A stretch of DNA of 44,919 nt from positions 1 through 44,919 of the forward strand of contig CAIQRS010000268.1 of NCBI GenBank assembly GCA_903874275.1, given 5' to 3'. The notes under the pieces are model-generated. The model saw only the letters and a list, made by a program, of their open reading frames with translations. It was not told the DNA's origin and ran no database searches. Positions 1 through 8,174 of the stretch are shown piece after piece. A program made the position numbers and the translations under genes. The DNA comes from an uncultured Anaeromyxobacter sp. (GTDB taxonomy: Bacteria > Myxococcota > Myxococcia > Myxococcales > Anaeromyxobacteraceae). The first letter of the stretch is position 1, and each line of letters opens with the position of its first letter.

Positions 1-54
1 CTCGACGGCGCTATGCCGTGAAGAGGCAAGGATGCCCTACCGCAGGCCTCCGGA

Positions 55-1098
55 TTATGCCGCGTCCTCGATGCGCGATTGCCAGTGCCGCAGCGCTTCC
101 GGATCGCGACGCGGCATAAAACGCCACGCGGAATAATGCAGGTTATGCCGCTCGCGGCATAAGTCGCAAAGGATCCTCAAGTTCCCGGCTTCCGAGGAGC
201 CTCCCCGCCCACGCGGCACCACGTGGTCGAACTCCAGGCGCAGGGTCGATCCACAGATGCCCCCGCCGTCGAGCGGCCATCGGCACATCCCCCCGTCCCG
301 CTCCCATACCTCCCGCTTCACCTCCGCGCGGACGCGCCCCGGCGCCGCGGCCCGGCCGTTCCGCACCGGCTTCGCACCGACGCCGCGACGCTCCCGGTGC
401 CGGGCGAGGAGGAGGTCGAGGCCAGCCTCGAGGATGGCCTCCTTCTTCGCACCCGGGTGGGAATGTGAGAGCGCGTCGCGCGCGGCGTCGAGCTTTGCGA
501 GAAAGCGCCGCGACACGGTGATGTGCATCCGGCCAAGTTCTTCGGTGAGGGGAATGACCTGAAAAGGGGTCGGTCGAGTCACTCCAAGGAGGGGTTCACA
601 TGGCGGAACCACGACAGGGCTGTCGCAGAGTGGAGCCTCCGGTGTCGCGGCAGGTGTGCGGATCGCCGGTGACGCGGGGACCACGGTCACGAGGTCCCTC
701 GAGGGCGGCCGCTCGACCGGCTTGATCGTGACCGCAACCTCGGCGGCCTCACGCCGGGAGAGAAAGAAGAACCGAGGCAGGACCTCGGCGACGTTTTCTA
801 CCGTGAGTACCTTGGCCACCTCGCCGACGCTCGACAGGCAAATCCGTCCGTCCCGGAGCGGCGCCACGATGTCCGGACACTTCTGGATCATCTCCGCAGC
901 CACCTTCCGGCAATAGGCGGCGCTCTTCGAGAGCTTGAGCTCGCGGTGCAGGAACCAGAAAAGACCCGAAAACCCGAGCTCCGCCCAGGCCCTCTGCCGA
1001 TCGAAGGCGGCGAGAGCGATGAGAAACTCGGCCATGGAATCGCGCTCCCGCGTGAGGAGCTCGGCCAGCCGATCGGCAAGCACGCGTGCATTGCTCAT
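55..1098 (-). CDS. HNH endonuclease
   Basis: About 347 residues when read from the ATG at 1098 (MSNARV...). The frame can be opened 11 codons earlier at a GTG (1131), but neither start has a clear Shine-Dalgarno. The N-terminal half is helical and has no motif I can name. A proline-rich linker and a basic stretch follow. The last roughly 90 residues form an HNH nuclease fold: a Cys pair (CRW... GICGS), the DHVVPRGRGG metal-binding segment, then NLRILCDLCRERHN with a CxxC and the final His. The Cys pairs suggest a structural zinc. Such proteins are often multicopy in myxobacterial genomes and of unknown role, possibly nicking or mobile-element related. No partner gene is next to it. HNH identity is secure; function is not. 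Confidence 0.85.
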   Translation of the reverse strand: MSNARVLADRLAELLTRERDSMAEFLIALAAFDRQRAWAELGFSGLFWFLHRELKLSKSAAYCRKVAAEMIQKCPDIVAPLRDGRICLSSVGEVAKVLTVENVAEVLPRFFFLSRREAAEVAVTIKPVERPPSRDLVTVVPASPAIRTPAATPEAPLCDSPVVVPPCEPLLGVTRPTPFQVIPLTEELGRMHITVSRRFLAKLDAARDALSHSHPGAKKEAILEAGLDLLLARHRERRGVGAKPVRNGRAAAPGRVRAEVKREVWERDGGMCRWPLDGGGICGSTLRLEFDHVVPRGRGGSSEAGNLRILCDLCRERHNLHYSAWRFMPRRDPEALRHWQSRIEDAA

Positions 1099-1151
1099 GC
1101 GTTCAGTGTCGCAAGCGACTCTGACATGCACGCAGGGTCTACAATGGCCGG

Positions 1152-1973
1152 GTGATCTCCCTCCTCCGCATCGCCGGGCTCGTCGCCCTCCTCCTCCTGG
1201 CCCTCGTCGCGGTCGCGGTCCTCGCCCAGCGCCGCCTCCTCTACTTCCCGACCCGGTACGACCTCGCAGCTGCCACGGGCCCCGCTCGCCAGGACGGGCT
1301 GGACGCCTGGAAGGAGCCTGCCGGCGCCTTCGTCGGCTGGCGAGCGCCCCATCCCGGCGGCGCCCCCGTGGCCCGCGCCATCGTCCTCCACGGCAACGCC
1401 GGCACCGCCCTCGACCGAACCTACCTGCGCGACGTCCTCCAGGGACCGGGATCGCCTCGCGTGGAGGTCTACCTCATGGAGTACCCCGGCTACGGCCCCC
1501 GGGAAGGCTCACCATCCGAGGAGTCGATCGTCGCCGCGACCGTCGACGCCATCGACCTCGTCGGCACCGACCTCCCCGTCCTCCTCGTCGGCGAGTCCCT
1601 CGGCAGCGCCGCCGCCGCGCTCGCCGCGGCGGAACGGCCGAAGGTGGCTGGACTCCTGCTCATCACCCCCGTCTCGAGCGTCACCGCGCTCGCCCGCCGC
1701 CACTACCCCTTCCTCCCCTCCGGCCTGGTCCGCGACACCTTCCGCGCCGACCTCGCGCTCCCCAGCTACGGCGGCAAGGCCGCCTTCCTCCTCGCCGGGC
1801 GCGACGAGGTGGCCCCGCCGGACCTGGCCCGCTCCCTCTTCGACGCCTACCCGGGCCCGAAGCGGCTCTGGGAGGAACCGGGAGCGACCCACAACACCCT
1901 TCGGTACCGGCCCGAGGATCCCCTCTGGGCCGAGATCACCGGCTTCCTGCTGGGCTACACTCCGCCCCGATGA
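1152..1973 (+). CDS. membrane-anchored alpha/beta hydrolase
   Basis: 273 residues from a GTG start. Residues 3-25 are a single hydrophobic segment acting as an uncleaved anchor, so the enzyme probably faces the periplasm. The body is a serine hydrolase fold: an oxyanion-hole motif HGNAG (80-84), the nucleophile elbow GESLG (Ser about 149), an acidic residue in LLAGRDEVAPP and the catalytic His in GATHNTL. It resembles the BEM46/YfhR-type family, whose bacterial members mostly have unknown substrates. Its stop overlaps the start of the next gene (ATGA), so it is translationally coupled to the DNA alkyltransferase, though no functional link is evident. The fold assignment is firm; the substrate is unknown. 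Confidence 0.85.
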   Translation: MISLLRIAGLVALLLLALVAVAVLAQRRLLYFPTRYDLAAATGPARQDGLDAWKEPAGAFVGWRAPHPGGAPVARAIVLHGNAGTALDRTYLRDVLQGPGSPRVEVYLMEYPGYGPREGSPSEESIVAATVDAIDLVGTDLPVLLVGESLGSAAAALAAAERPKVAGLLLITPVSSVTALARRHYPFLPSGLVRDTFRADLALPSYGGKAAFLLAGRDEVAPPDLARSLFDAYPGPKRLWEEPGATHNTLRYRPEDPLWAEITGFLLGYTPPR

Positions 1974-2461
1974 CCGCCCTCGCCCGCTTCAAGTCCCCGG
2001 TCGGGACCCTCTCGGTGGAGGCCACCGACGACGGGGTCTGCAGCGTCCGCTTCGGGGGGCGCGACGGGGTGCGTCCGCCCATCAGCAAGAGGACCCGCCA
2101 CAACCTGGAGGCCGGGCTCCAGGCGCTGGCCGACTACTTCTCGGGCCACCCGCCGCTCATGCCGCCCCTCGACCTGCACGGCACCGAGCACCAGCGCATC
2201 GTCTGGGATGCGCTCCAGGGCATCCCCTGGGGGGAGACAATCACCTATGGTGAACTGGCCGGGCGCCTCGGCGGACGCGGGGCCCGGGCCGTGGGGCACG
2301 CCAACGCCCGCAATCCCGTGGCCATCCTGGTGCCCTGCCACCGGGTGGTGGCCGCTGGCGGGAGCCTGGGCGGCTACGCCGGCGGCACCGACAAGAAGGC
2401 CTGGCTCCTCGCCCACGAGGCCGCCCACGGTCCGGTGCTGCGGTCGCCACGCAAGGCCTGA
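1970..2461 (+). CDS. ogt: methylated-DNA--protein-cysteine S-methyltransferase
   Basis: 163 residues. Removes alkyl groups from O6-alkylguanine in DNA by irreversible transfer to its own cysteine (suicide repair). The signature active-site PCHRV is present with the acceptor Cys at about 123, preceded by the conserved GNPxAI-like segment (here ARNPVAILV) and followed by the GGYxGG loop. The helix-turn-helix region (IPWGETITYGELA) that binds the DNA minor groove is intact. The N-terminal domain is short, as in Ogt-type enzymes, and there is no Ada-type regulatory domain. The ATG at 1970 overlaps the previous stop by four bases; the much longer open frame upstream is non-coding GC-rich read-through. 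Next gene starts 9 bp later. Confidence 0.93.
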   Translation: MTALARFKSPVGTLSVEATDDGVCSVRFGGRDGVRPPISKRTRHNLEAGLQALADYFSGHPPLMPPLDLHGTEHQRIVWDALQGIPWGETITYGELAGRLGGRGARAVGHANARNPVAILVPCHRVVAAGGSLGGYAGGTDKKAWLLAHEAAHGPVLRSPRKA

Positions 2462-2470
2462 GGGATTTCC

Positions 2471-2902
2471 ATGCGCGCCGCCGTCGCCATCCTGGGGATG
2501 CTCCTCGTCGCAGCCGATCCCCCCGCGACCGGCGGAGCCACGCTCACCGTCCAGGTCGAGGGGTTGAAGGACGACCGCGGCAAGGTCCACGCCTCCCTCT
2601 ACGCCTCCGAGGACGGCTTCCCCACCCGGCCCGAGAAGGCGCTCCGGCAGGTGGACGTGAAGATCGAGGGCGGCCGCGCCCGCGTGGTCTTCGAGGGGAT
2701 CCCGCCCGGTGGTTACGCGGTCGCCGCCTACCACGACGAGAACGGCGACGGGAAGCTCGACACCGGGTTCCTGGGGATTCCCAGCGAGGGGCTGGCCTCG
2801 TCCAACGACGCCAAGGGATTCATGGGGCCCCCCAGCTTCGAGAAGGCCCGCGTCGAGGTCGGGCCGGGCGAGAATCGCATCGTGATCCGCATCGGATATT
2901 AA
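2471..2902 (+). CDS. DUF2141 family exported protein
   Basis: 143 residues. A short N-terminal hydrophobic segment (about residues 2-16) looks like a Sec signal or anchor. The rest is one beta-sandwich domain of the DUF2141 type: repeated beta strands, the motif GKVHASLYASEDGFP, then PPGGYAVAAYHDENGDGKLDTGFLGIPSEG and a C-terminal strand pair. The DENGDGKLD loop resembles a calcium-binding loop. The family is widespread in bacterial periplasms and has no established function. It ends the hydrolase-ogt run and is followed by an AT-richer gap (2903-3000) holding the promoter region of the next small gene. Confidence 0.8.
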   Translation: MRAAVAILGMLLVAADPPATGGATLTVQVEGLKDDRGKVHASLYASEDGFPTRPEKALRQVDVKIEGGRARVVFEGIPPGGYAVAAYHDENGDGKLDTGFLGIPSEGLASSNDAKGFMGPPSFEKARVEVGPGENRIVIRIGY

Positions 2903-3000
2903 ATATTCACTGACCGTCCTGGAAGAGTTCACACGGAATCGGTTGCGCGCCGCGTCCGCGCGCCACATCGCTCCCTCCTCACCCGCACCAGGAGGTCCCG

Positions 3001-3186
3001 ATGAAGACCGCACTCCGAATCGCCGCCGCCCTCGCCGTCGTCGCCTTCGCGACCCCGGCCCTGGCCTGCTCCGAGCAGAAGACCACCACCGCCTCGGCCG
3101 AGAAGAGCGACGCCACGAAGAAGCAGGCCAGCGTTGCCAAGGTCGAGAAGCAGGCCGCGGTGAAGACCTCGCCCGCCACCCGGTAG
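3001..3186 (+). CDS. small secreted Lys/Ala-rich protein
   Basis: 61 residues, preceded by an excellent ribosome-binding site (caggaggt) seven bases before the ATG, which makes this short frame credible. Residues 1-22 form a classical signal peptide (MKTALRIAAALAVVAFATPALA) with an Ala-x-Ala cleavage site. The remaining roughly 39 residues are rich in Lys, Ala, Thr and Glu, with one Cys just after the predicted cleavage site. The mature part looks disordered and has no recognisable domain. It is a monocistronic unit ahead of a convergent gene. Function unknown. Confidence 0.75.
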   Translation: MKTALRIAAALAVVAFATPALACSEQKTTTASAEKSDATKKQASVAKVEKQAAVKTSPATR

Positions 3187-3221
3187 CGCCCCCGGGCCGG
3201 GCCGAGCCGCCGGCAGGACGG

Positions 3222-4322
3222 CTACGGCCTGGTCCGGTAGTGCTTCGCGAAGTCCAGGAAGAGGTCGCTGGGAGTCTGGTCGAAGCCGAGAGGCTGCATG
3301 AGCAGCAGCCAGCCGACCAGCAGGGCCCGGGCCGTCGAGGCGGCCCGGGCGCCCAGCACCCCCACCGAGAGCGGCGCGAAGAGGAGGACCGCGCCGTGCC
3401 ACCAGTCGTAGATGTCGGTGAGCGCGAGCCCCAGCGCCGAGAGCACCAGGCCCGCCGCCAGCGGACCCCCGTACCACCAGGAGGCCGCCGCCGCCGCGCC
3501 GCTGGCCGCCATCACCGCCCAGAACCTGGCCCCGGTCCCTATGACTCCAAGTGAAGGGTGGAGCGTGTCGAGGTAGAGCTTGGTCACCGGCCACTGGAGC
3601 AGGAAGGTCCCCACCACCACCAGGCCGGCCCCGGCCACCACCGCGATGGCGGTCCAGGGTCGCCGCCCGGGCGGCTCGCGGAGCGCCTGCCAGAGCGCCA
3701 CCGCCCCCAGCGGCACGAGCGCGACGGCGCGGAAGTGGAGCATCCCGGCGCAGGCCAGCCAGAGCAGCGCCGCCCCGGGGCGCCGACGGTGCACCTCCCG
3801 CATGGCCATGGCCCCCGCGCCCAGGAAGGCCGGGTCGTAGAACCCCTGCAGCGCCAGCCGGATCAGGTACACCCAGGCGATCATCCCGATCACCGCACGC
3901 GCCCCCGGCGCCAGGTCGGCGAGCAGCAGGAACATGGCGAGCATGGCCAGGTGGGCGATCACCAGCATCCACAGGACCCCCACGCGGCCGAACGTCTCCT
4001 GCGTCATGGGCACGTACCGGCCGATGAGCGCAGTGGGCAGGAAGACCACGAACATCCCCGGCGGGTAGTTCACCGGCATCTGGGGCCAGGCCCCGGTCTG
4101 CTGGGGATAGGGGATTCCCCGCGACGACTCGACGAGCGGCAGGCGGTAGGCGTCGAGCCCGCGCTGGAGGAAGACCCAGGTGGCGTGGGCGTGGTGCAGG
4201 TGGTCGGTGTAGCCCGCCGACAGGTCGCCGTAGGGGCTCTGGTTGGTGAGGGGGACGAGCGCGGTGAGCCCCAGGGAGACTGCGACCAGCGCGAGGAGCG
4301 CGCGGCGCGGCGGCTTCTCCAT
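3222..4322 (-). CDS. multi-pass membrane protein, GT87/DUF2029-like glycosyltransferase
   Basis: 366 residues with about nine or ten hydrophobic membrane segments. The N-terminal part carries a long periplasmic loop rich in aromatic and charged residues (DHLHHAHATWVFLQRGLDAYRLPL ... MPVNYPPGMF), reminiscent of polyprenol-phosphate-dependent (GT-C) transferases such as DUF2029/GT87, with an acidic residue after TM1 (GYTDHLHH) in the expected catalytic area. It starts 3 bp after the SAM methyltransferase stop, so the two are almost certainly cotranscribed and may modify a surface glycolipid or polysaccharide. The membrane topology is clear; the transferase assignment is by resemblance. Confidence 0.6.
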   Translation of the reverse strand: MEKPPRRALLALVAVSLGLTALVPLTNQSPYGDLSAGYTDHLHHAHATWVFLQRGLDAYRLPLVESSRGIPYPQQTGAWPQMPVNYPPGMFVVFLPTALIGRYVPMTQETFGRVGVLWMLVIAHLAMLAMFLLLADLAPGARAVIGMIAWVYLIRLALQGFYDPAFLGAGAMAMREVHRRRPGAALLWLACAGMLHFRAVALVPLGAVALWQALREPPGRRPWTAIAVVAGAGLVVVGTFLLQWPVTKLYLDTLHPSLGVIGTGARFWAVMAASGAAAAASWWYGGPLAAGLVLSALGLALTDIYDWWHGAVLLFAPLSVGVLGARAASTARALLVGWLLLMQPLGFDQTPSDLFLDFAKHYRTRP

Positions 4323-4325
4323 GGC

Positions 4326-5276
4326 TCAGATCCGCTCGGCGCTCACCAGCATGTTGTCGCCCAGGTTCACCGGCACCGGCCACGCGGTGGGGATGACGCG
4401 GGTCAGCGCGCGGGCCACCGGCGCCAGCGCCGGGAAGCTGGCCCCGAGCTTCCGGAGCAGGTAGCCGGCCGAGACCGTGTGGCTGTAGGTCCCCACGTCG
4501 AGCACGCGGAAGCCGGCCTCCTCGAGCAGGGCCGAGATGGTGGGCCGGTCGAAGTAGACGAGGTGCATGTCCATGAGCCACGGCCAGCGGGCGCCGAGCA
4601 GGCGGGCCACCAGGCTGCCGGTGTCGATGGTGGAGAGGTGGAGGCGCCCCCCGGGCACGAGCAGCATGCGGGCCGCCGCCAGCTCCTCCCGCGGGTCGGG
4701 GAGGTGCTCGACCACGTCCCACATGGTGAGCACGTGGTACCGGTCGGCGGAGTTGGCCCGGACCTCGAGCGGCTCGCCGTGGACGGTGAAACCCTGGGCG
4801 CGGGCCAGCCCTGCGGCCCACCGGGAGAGCTCGAGACCCTCGGCGCGGAAGCCGCGTTCCCGGGCGACCTCGAGGAAGTAGCCACAGTAGGCTCCGACGT
4901 CGAGGAGGCGGCGGCCGCCGGCCGGCCCCAGGGAGCGGATCACGTTCCGGAAGGTGAGGATGCGGTTGTCCCGCTCGGCCATGTACAAGGGGTCGACAAC
5001 CCCGCCGTAGGCCTCCTCCAGCTCCTCGTCGGCCGGCATGGGCCACTGGAAGAGCAGGCCGCAGTCGTCGCAGCAGTAGATGGGCGGGTGGTGGCGGTGG
5101 CCGAAGCTGGTGCAGCGCCAGGCGCCGGCGTCGAGCGCGACCATCTCGCCGCGGGCCGGGAAGCGGAGCGACAGGCGCGCGGCGCCGCAGAGGATGCAGC
5201 GGTCGGGAACGGGCAGCAGGGAGCGAACCGGCTCCCGGGCGATGGCGGTGGATTCCCTCACGAGGGGCGACGTCAT
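4326..5276 (-). CDS. class I SAM-dependent methyltransferase with N-terminal zinc knuckle
   Basis: 316 residues from the ATG at 5276. The frame stays open to 5360, but that would overlap glgC on the other strand. Two CxxC pairs (about C27/C30 and C69/C72) form a zinc-ribbon-like module. The Rossmann domain starts near residue 122: LLDVGAYCGYF is the SAM-binding glycine loop, GLELSRWA the acidic ribose-binding strand, and MWDVVEHLPDP motif IV. This CxxC-plus-methyltransferase architecture is typical of enzymes acting on nucleotide sugars or glycans (Methyltransf_13/23-type). It is the first gene of a two-gene operon with the membrane glycosyltransferase-like protein, and is divergent from glgC. 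The substrate cannot be read from sequence. Confidence 0.82.
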   Translation of the reverse strand: MTSPLVRESTAIAREPVRSLLPVPDRCILCGAARLSLRFPARGEMVALDAGAWRCTSFGHRHHPPIYCCDDCGLLFQWPMPADEELEEAYGGVVDPLYMAERDNRILTFRNVIRSLGPAGGRRLLDVGAYCGYFLEVARERGFRAEGLELSRWAAGLARAQGFTVHGEPLEVRANSADRYHVLTMWDVVEHLPDPREELAAARMLLVPGGRLHLSTIDTGSLVARLLGARWPWLMDMHLVYFDRPTISALLEEAGFRVLDVGTYSHTVSAGYLLRKLGASFPALAPVARALTRVIPTAWPVPVNLGDNMLVSAERI

Positions 5277-5353
5277 AACACCGCCGGCCGGGGCGCGCCA
5301 ACCGCCCTTGCCGCCCCCCGGGTCCCTGCTAGAGTCGCGGGAGGAGGAAGCAC

Positions 5354-6598
5354 ATGACATCGGTCCTGGCGATGATCCTGGCGGGCGGCGAGGGACGGCG
5401 GCTCGACCCGCTGACCCGCGAGCGCGCCAAGCCGGCCGTGCCCTTCGGCGGCCGTTACCGCATCATCGACTTCGTCCTCTCCAACTTCGCCAACTCGGGC
5501 GTGGTGCGGATGAAGGTGCTGGTCCAGTACAAGTCCGACTCCCTCAACACCCACGTGCAGCGGGCCTGGCGGCTCACCTCGCTCCTCAACGAGTACGTGG
5601 AGATCGTGCCGGCCCAGATGCGCTATGGGCCCAAGTGGTTCGAGGGCTCGGCCGACGCCATCTACCAGAACCTGAACATCATCACCGACGAGGAGCCGGA
5701 GCACACCTTCGTCTTCGGCGCCGACCACGTCTACCGCATGGACGTGCGGCAGATGCTCGAGTACCACACCGACAACCAGTCCGACCTGACCGTGGCGGCC
5801 ATCCCGGTGCCGCGGGCCGAGGCCCAGGACTTCGGCATCATCGAGATGGCCGCCGACGGCCGGATGATCGGCTTCGTCGAGAAGCCCAAACCCGGAACCG
5901 AGAAGACCATGCCGGGCGACGACACCCGCTGCCTGGCCTCGATGGGCAACTACCTCTTCCGCACCGACGCGCTGGTGCAGGAGATCGTCCGCGACGCCGG
6001 TGACGCCACCTCGGCCCACGACTTCGGCAAGTCCATCGTCACCTCGATGCACTCCCGCAAGCGGGTCTTCGTCTACGACTTCATGAACAACAAGGTGCCG
6101 GGGCAGTCGGAGAAGGAACTGGGCTACTGGCGCGACGTGGGGAGCCTGGACGCCTACTACCAGGCCAACATGGATCTCGTGGACGTGGACCCGGTCTTCT
6201 CCCTCTACAACTTCGACTGGCCCATATTCACCATCCGTTACAACTACCCCCCGGCCAAGTTCGTCTTCAACAACGAGAAGGACCGGCGCGTCGGCCACGC
6301 CACCGACTCGCTCATCTCCGAGGGCTGCATCGTCTCGGGCGGCCACGTCCACCACTCCATCGTCTCGCCCCGGGTCCGCATCAACAGCTACTCCTACGTG
6401 GAGGGATGCATCCTCTTCGAGGACGTCACGGTGGGGCGGCACTGCAAGATCCGGCGCGCCATCATCGACAAGCACGTGGACATCCCCCCCGGGACGGTCA
6501 TCGGCTACGACCCCGAGGAGGACAAGGCGCGCTTCCAGGTGACCGAGAGCGGCATCGTGGTCATCCCCAAGGGGATGCGGATCGAGCCGAGGGGCTGA
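5354..6598 (+). CDS. glgC: glucose-1-phosphate adenylyltransferase (ADP-glucose pyrophosphorylase)
   Basis: 414 residues, the usual bacterial GlgC length. Makes ADP-glucose and pyrophosphate from ATP and glucose-1-phosphate, the committed step of glycogen synthesis. The N-terminal nucleotidyltransferase signature ([23 protein letters not shown]) holds the ATP-binding glycines and the activator-site region. The catalytic-loop Asp is in [10 protein letters not shown], the glucose-1-P-binding segment is FVEKPKPG, and the C-terminal third is a left-handed beta-helix of hexapeptide repeats ([25 protein letters not shown]...). A GGAGGAAG Shine-Dalgarno lies just upstream. glgA, its pathway partner, is about 37 kb away at the other end of the window. 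Regulation by glycolytic intermediates is expected for the family but not visible here. Confidence 0.96.
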   Translation: MTSVLAMILAGGEGRRLDPLTRERAKPAVPFGGRYRIIDFVLSNFANSGVVRMKVLVQYKSDSLNTHVQRAWRLTSLLNEYVEIVPAQMRYGPKWFEGSADAIYQNLNIITDEEPEHTFVFGADHVYRMDVRQMLEYHTDNQSDLTVAAIPVPRAEAQDFGIIEMAADGRMIGFVEKPKPGTEKTMPGDDTRCLASMGNYLFRTDALVQEIVRDAGDATSAHDFGKSIVTSMHSRKRVFVYDFMNNKVPGQSEKELGYWRDVGSLDAYYQANMDLVDVDPVFSLYNFDWPIFTIRYNYPPAKFVFNNEKDRRVGHATDSLISEGCIVSGGHVHHSIVSPRVRINSYSYVEGCILFEDVTVGRHCKIRRAIIDKHVDIPPGTVIGYDPEEDKARFQVTESGIVVIPKGMRIEPRG

Positions 6599-6803
6599 AG
6601 CGCCGCCCCGTTGGCCGGTCCCTGCTGCGGCGCACGCTGCCTGGCTGCGCCGGGCAGCCTCCTCCGTCCGCTGCTCGACGTGCCCCGCAGGCACGCCTCC
6701 GCTGCTCCGTCGTCGGGTGCCCGGCTCGCCGACGGCATCGTGTGCCTCGCGACGGGCCCGGCCAGCCGGACGGCGCTTGGAATTCCGGTTACAACAGGGG
6801 GCG
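6599..6803. other. 205-bp non-coding gap with two hairpins
   Basis: No credible gene lies between glgC and the first M16 peptidase. Two inverted repeats are visible: GCTGCC/GGCAGC (6636-6641 with 6653-6658) and CGTGCC/GGCACG (6679-6684 with 6690-6695). Neither is followed by a T-run. They could terminate glgC transcription or be parts of a dispersed repeat. The last 20 bases hold the Shine-Dalgarno of the M16 gene (acaggggg). Confidence 0.35.
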
Positions 6804-8174
6804 ATGACGACCCTCCTCGCCCTCCTCGCCGGCGCCGCGCTCCTGGCAGCCCCCTCCGCCGTGCCCTCCGTCCCGTTCCAGCAGTTCCAGCTGCCGAACG
6901 GGCTCAACGTCATCCTTTCCGAGGACCACACCGCGCCGCTGGTGGGCGTGGAGGTGCTCTACGACGTGGGCTCGAAGGACGAGAAGCCGGGGCGCACCGG
7001 CTTCGCCCACCTCTACGAGCACCTCATGTTCCAGGGTACCGCCAACCTCCCCAAGGGGGAGTCCGACCGGCTCGTCGAGGCGGCCGGGGGAACCGGGAAC
7101 GGCTCCACCAGCATGGACCGCACCCAGTACTGGGAGCAGGTCCCCTCGAACGCGCTGGAACAGATGCTCTTCATCCAGTCGGAGCGCATGGGGCACCTCC
7201 TGCCCACGCTCGACCAGGCCAAGCTCGACAACCAGCGCGAGGTGGTCCGCAACGAGCGGCGCGAGACCTACGAGATGAAGCCCTACGGGCTCGCCATGAA
7301 GACGCTGCTCGAGAACCTCTGGAACCCCGAGTTCCCGTACCACTGGCAGACCATCGGTTCCCACGAGGATCTGCAGGCCGCCTCGCTCGCCGACGTGAAG
7401 GAGTTCTTCCAGCGCTGGTACGGCCCAGGGAACGCCTCGCTCGCCATCGTCGGCGACATCGACCCGGTGAAGACCCGGGCCCTCGTGGAGAAGTACTTCG
7501 GCGGGATCCCGCGGGCCGATCCGCCGAAGCGCGAGGTCGCGCCCCCGATCCCGCTCGCCGCCGAGAAGCGGGTGACGATCCAGGACGCGGTCCAGCTCCC
7601 CCGCCTCTACCTGGCCTGGCAGACGCCCAGGGCCTACGCGGGTGGCGACGCCGCGCTGGAACTCCTCGCCGACATCCTCTCGAGCGGCAAGTCGAGCCGG
7701 CTCCAGAAGCGGCTGGTGATGGACGAGCGGATCGCCCAGAGCGTCATGGCCGTGCAGCAGTCGGAGGCCCTGGCCGGGATGTTCTTCGTCGTCGTCACCC
7801 CCAAGCCCGGGACCCGGGTCGACAAGCTGCGGGCAGCGGTGGACGAGGAGATCGCCCGCATCGCAACGGACGGTCCCACCGCCGAGGAGCTGCAGCGGGC
7901 CAAGAACCGCATCGAGGCGCAGGTGATCTTCTCGCTCGAGCCGGTGGGAGGGTTCGGCGGTCGCGCCGCCCACCTGAACGAGTACTTCTGGGATCGGGGA
8001 GACCCCGGCTACCTGGGGAAGGACCTGGAGCGCTACCGTGCCGTCACCCCTGCCGACGTGCGCACTGCCGCCACGACCTGGCTCGCCAGCGGCCGAAGGG
8101 TCGTGTTGACCGTCATGCCGCAGGTCCCCACGCCGCTCCCCACCACCCCGTCGCCCGCGAAGGAGGCCCGCTGA
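6804..8174 (+). CDS. M16 family zinc metallopeptidase (catalytic subunit)
   Basis: 456 residues from the ATG at 6804, which has a GGGGG Shine-Dalgarno; an in-frame ATG 29 codons earlier falls in the non-coding gap. A signal peptide (residues 1-16, ending APSA) exports it. The inverted zincin motif HLYEH (HxxEH) provides two zinc-binding His and the catalytic Glu, and the third ligand Glu lies downstream in the NERRETYE region. The two halves show the typical M16 duplication: an N-terminal catalytic lobe and a C-terminal lobe starting near residue 215. It probably degrades peptides in the periplasm. Its stop overlaps the next start (TGATG), giving an obligatory pair with the inactive homologue downstream, as in M16B heterodimers. 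Confidence 0.92.
   Translation: MTTLLALLAGAALLAAPSAVPSVPFQQFQLPNGLNVILSEDHTAPLVGVEVLYDVGSKDEKPGRTGFAHLYEHLMFQGTANLPKGESDRLVEAAGGTGNGSTSMDRTQYWEQVPSNALEQMLFIQSERMGHLLPTLDQAKLDNQREVVRNERRETYEMKPYGLAMKTLLENLWNPEFPYHWQTIGSHEDLQAASLADVKEFFQRWYGPGNASLAIVGDIDPVKTRALVEKYFGGIPRADPPKREVAPPIPLAAEKRVTIQDAVQLPRLYLAWQTPRAYAGGDAALELLADILSSGKSSRLQKRLVMDERIAQSVMAVQQSEALAGMFFVVVTPKPGTRVDKLRAAVDEEIARIATDGPTAEELQRAKNRIEAQVIFSLEPVGGFGGRAAHLNEYFWDRGDPGYLGKDLERYRAVTPADVRTAATTWLASGRRVVLTVMPQVPTPLPTTPSPAKEAR

Noticed and set aside
935-2461. A 508-codon frame covering the hydrolase gene
   Set aside because: Only the part from 1970 (ogt) is real; upstream it is Arg/Pro/His-rich shadow of the hydrolase.
2903-3000. Sigma-54 promoter before the small secreted protein
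   Set aside because: A GG-N10-GC spacing occurs, but the flanking bases do not fit TGGCAC...TTGCA.
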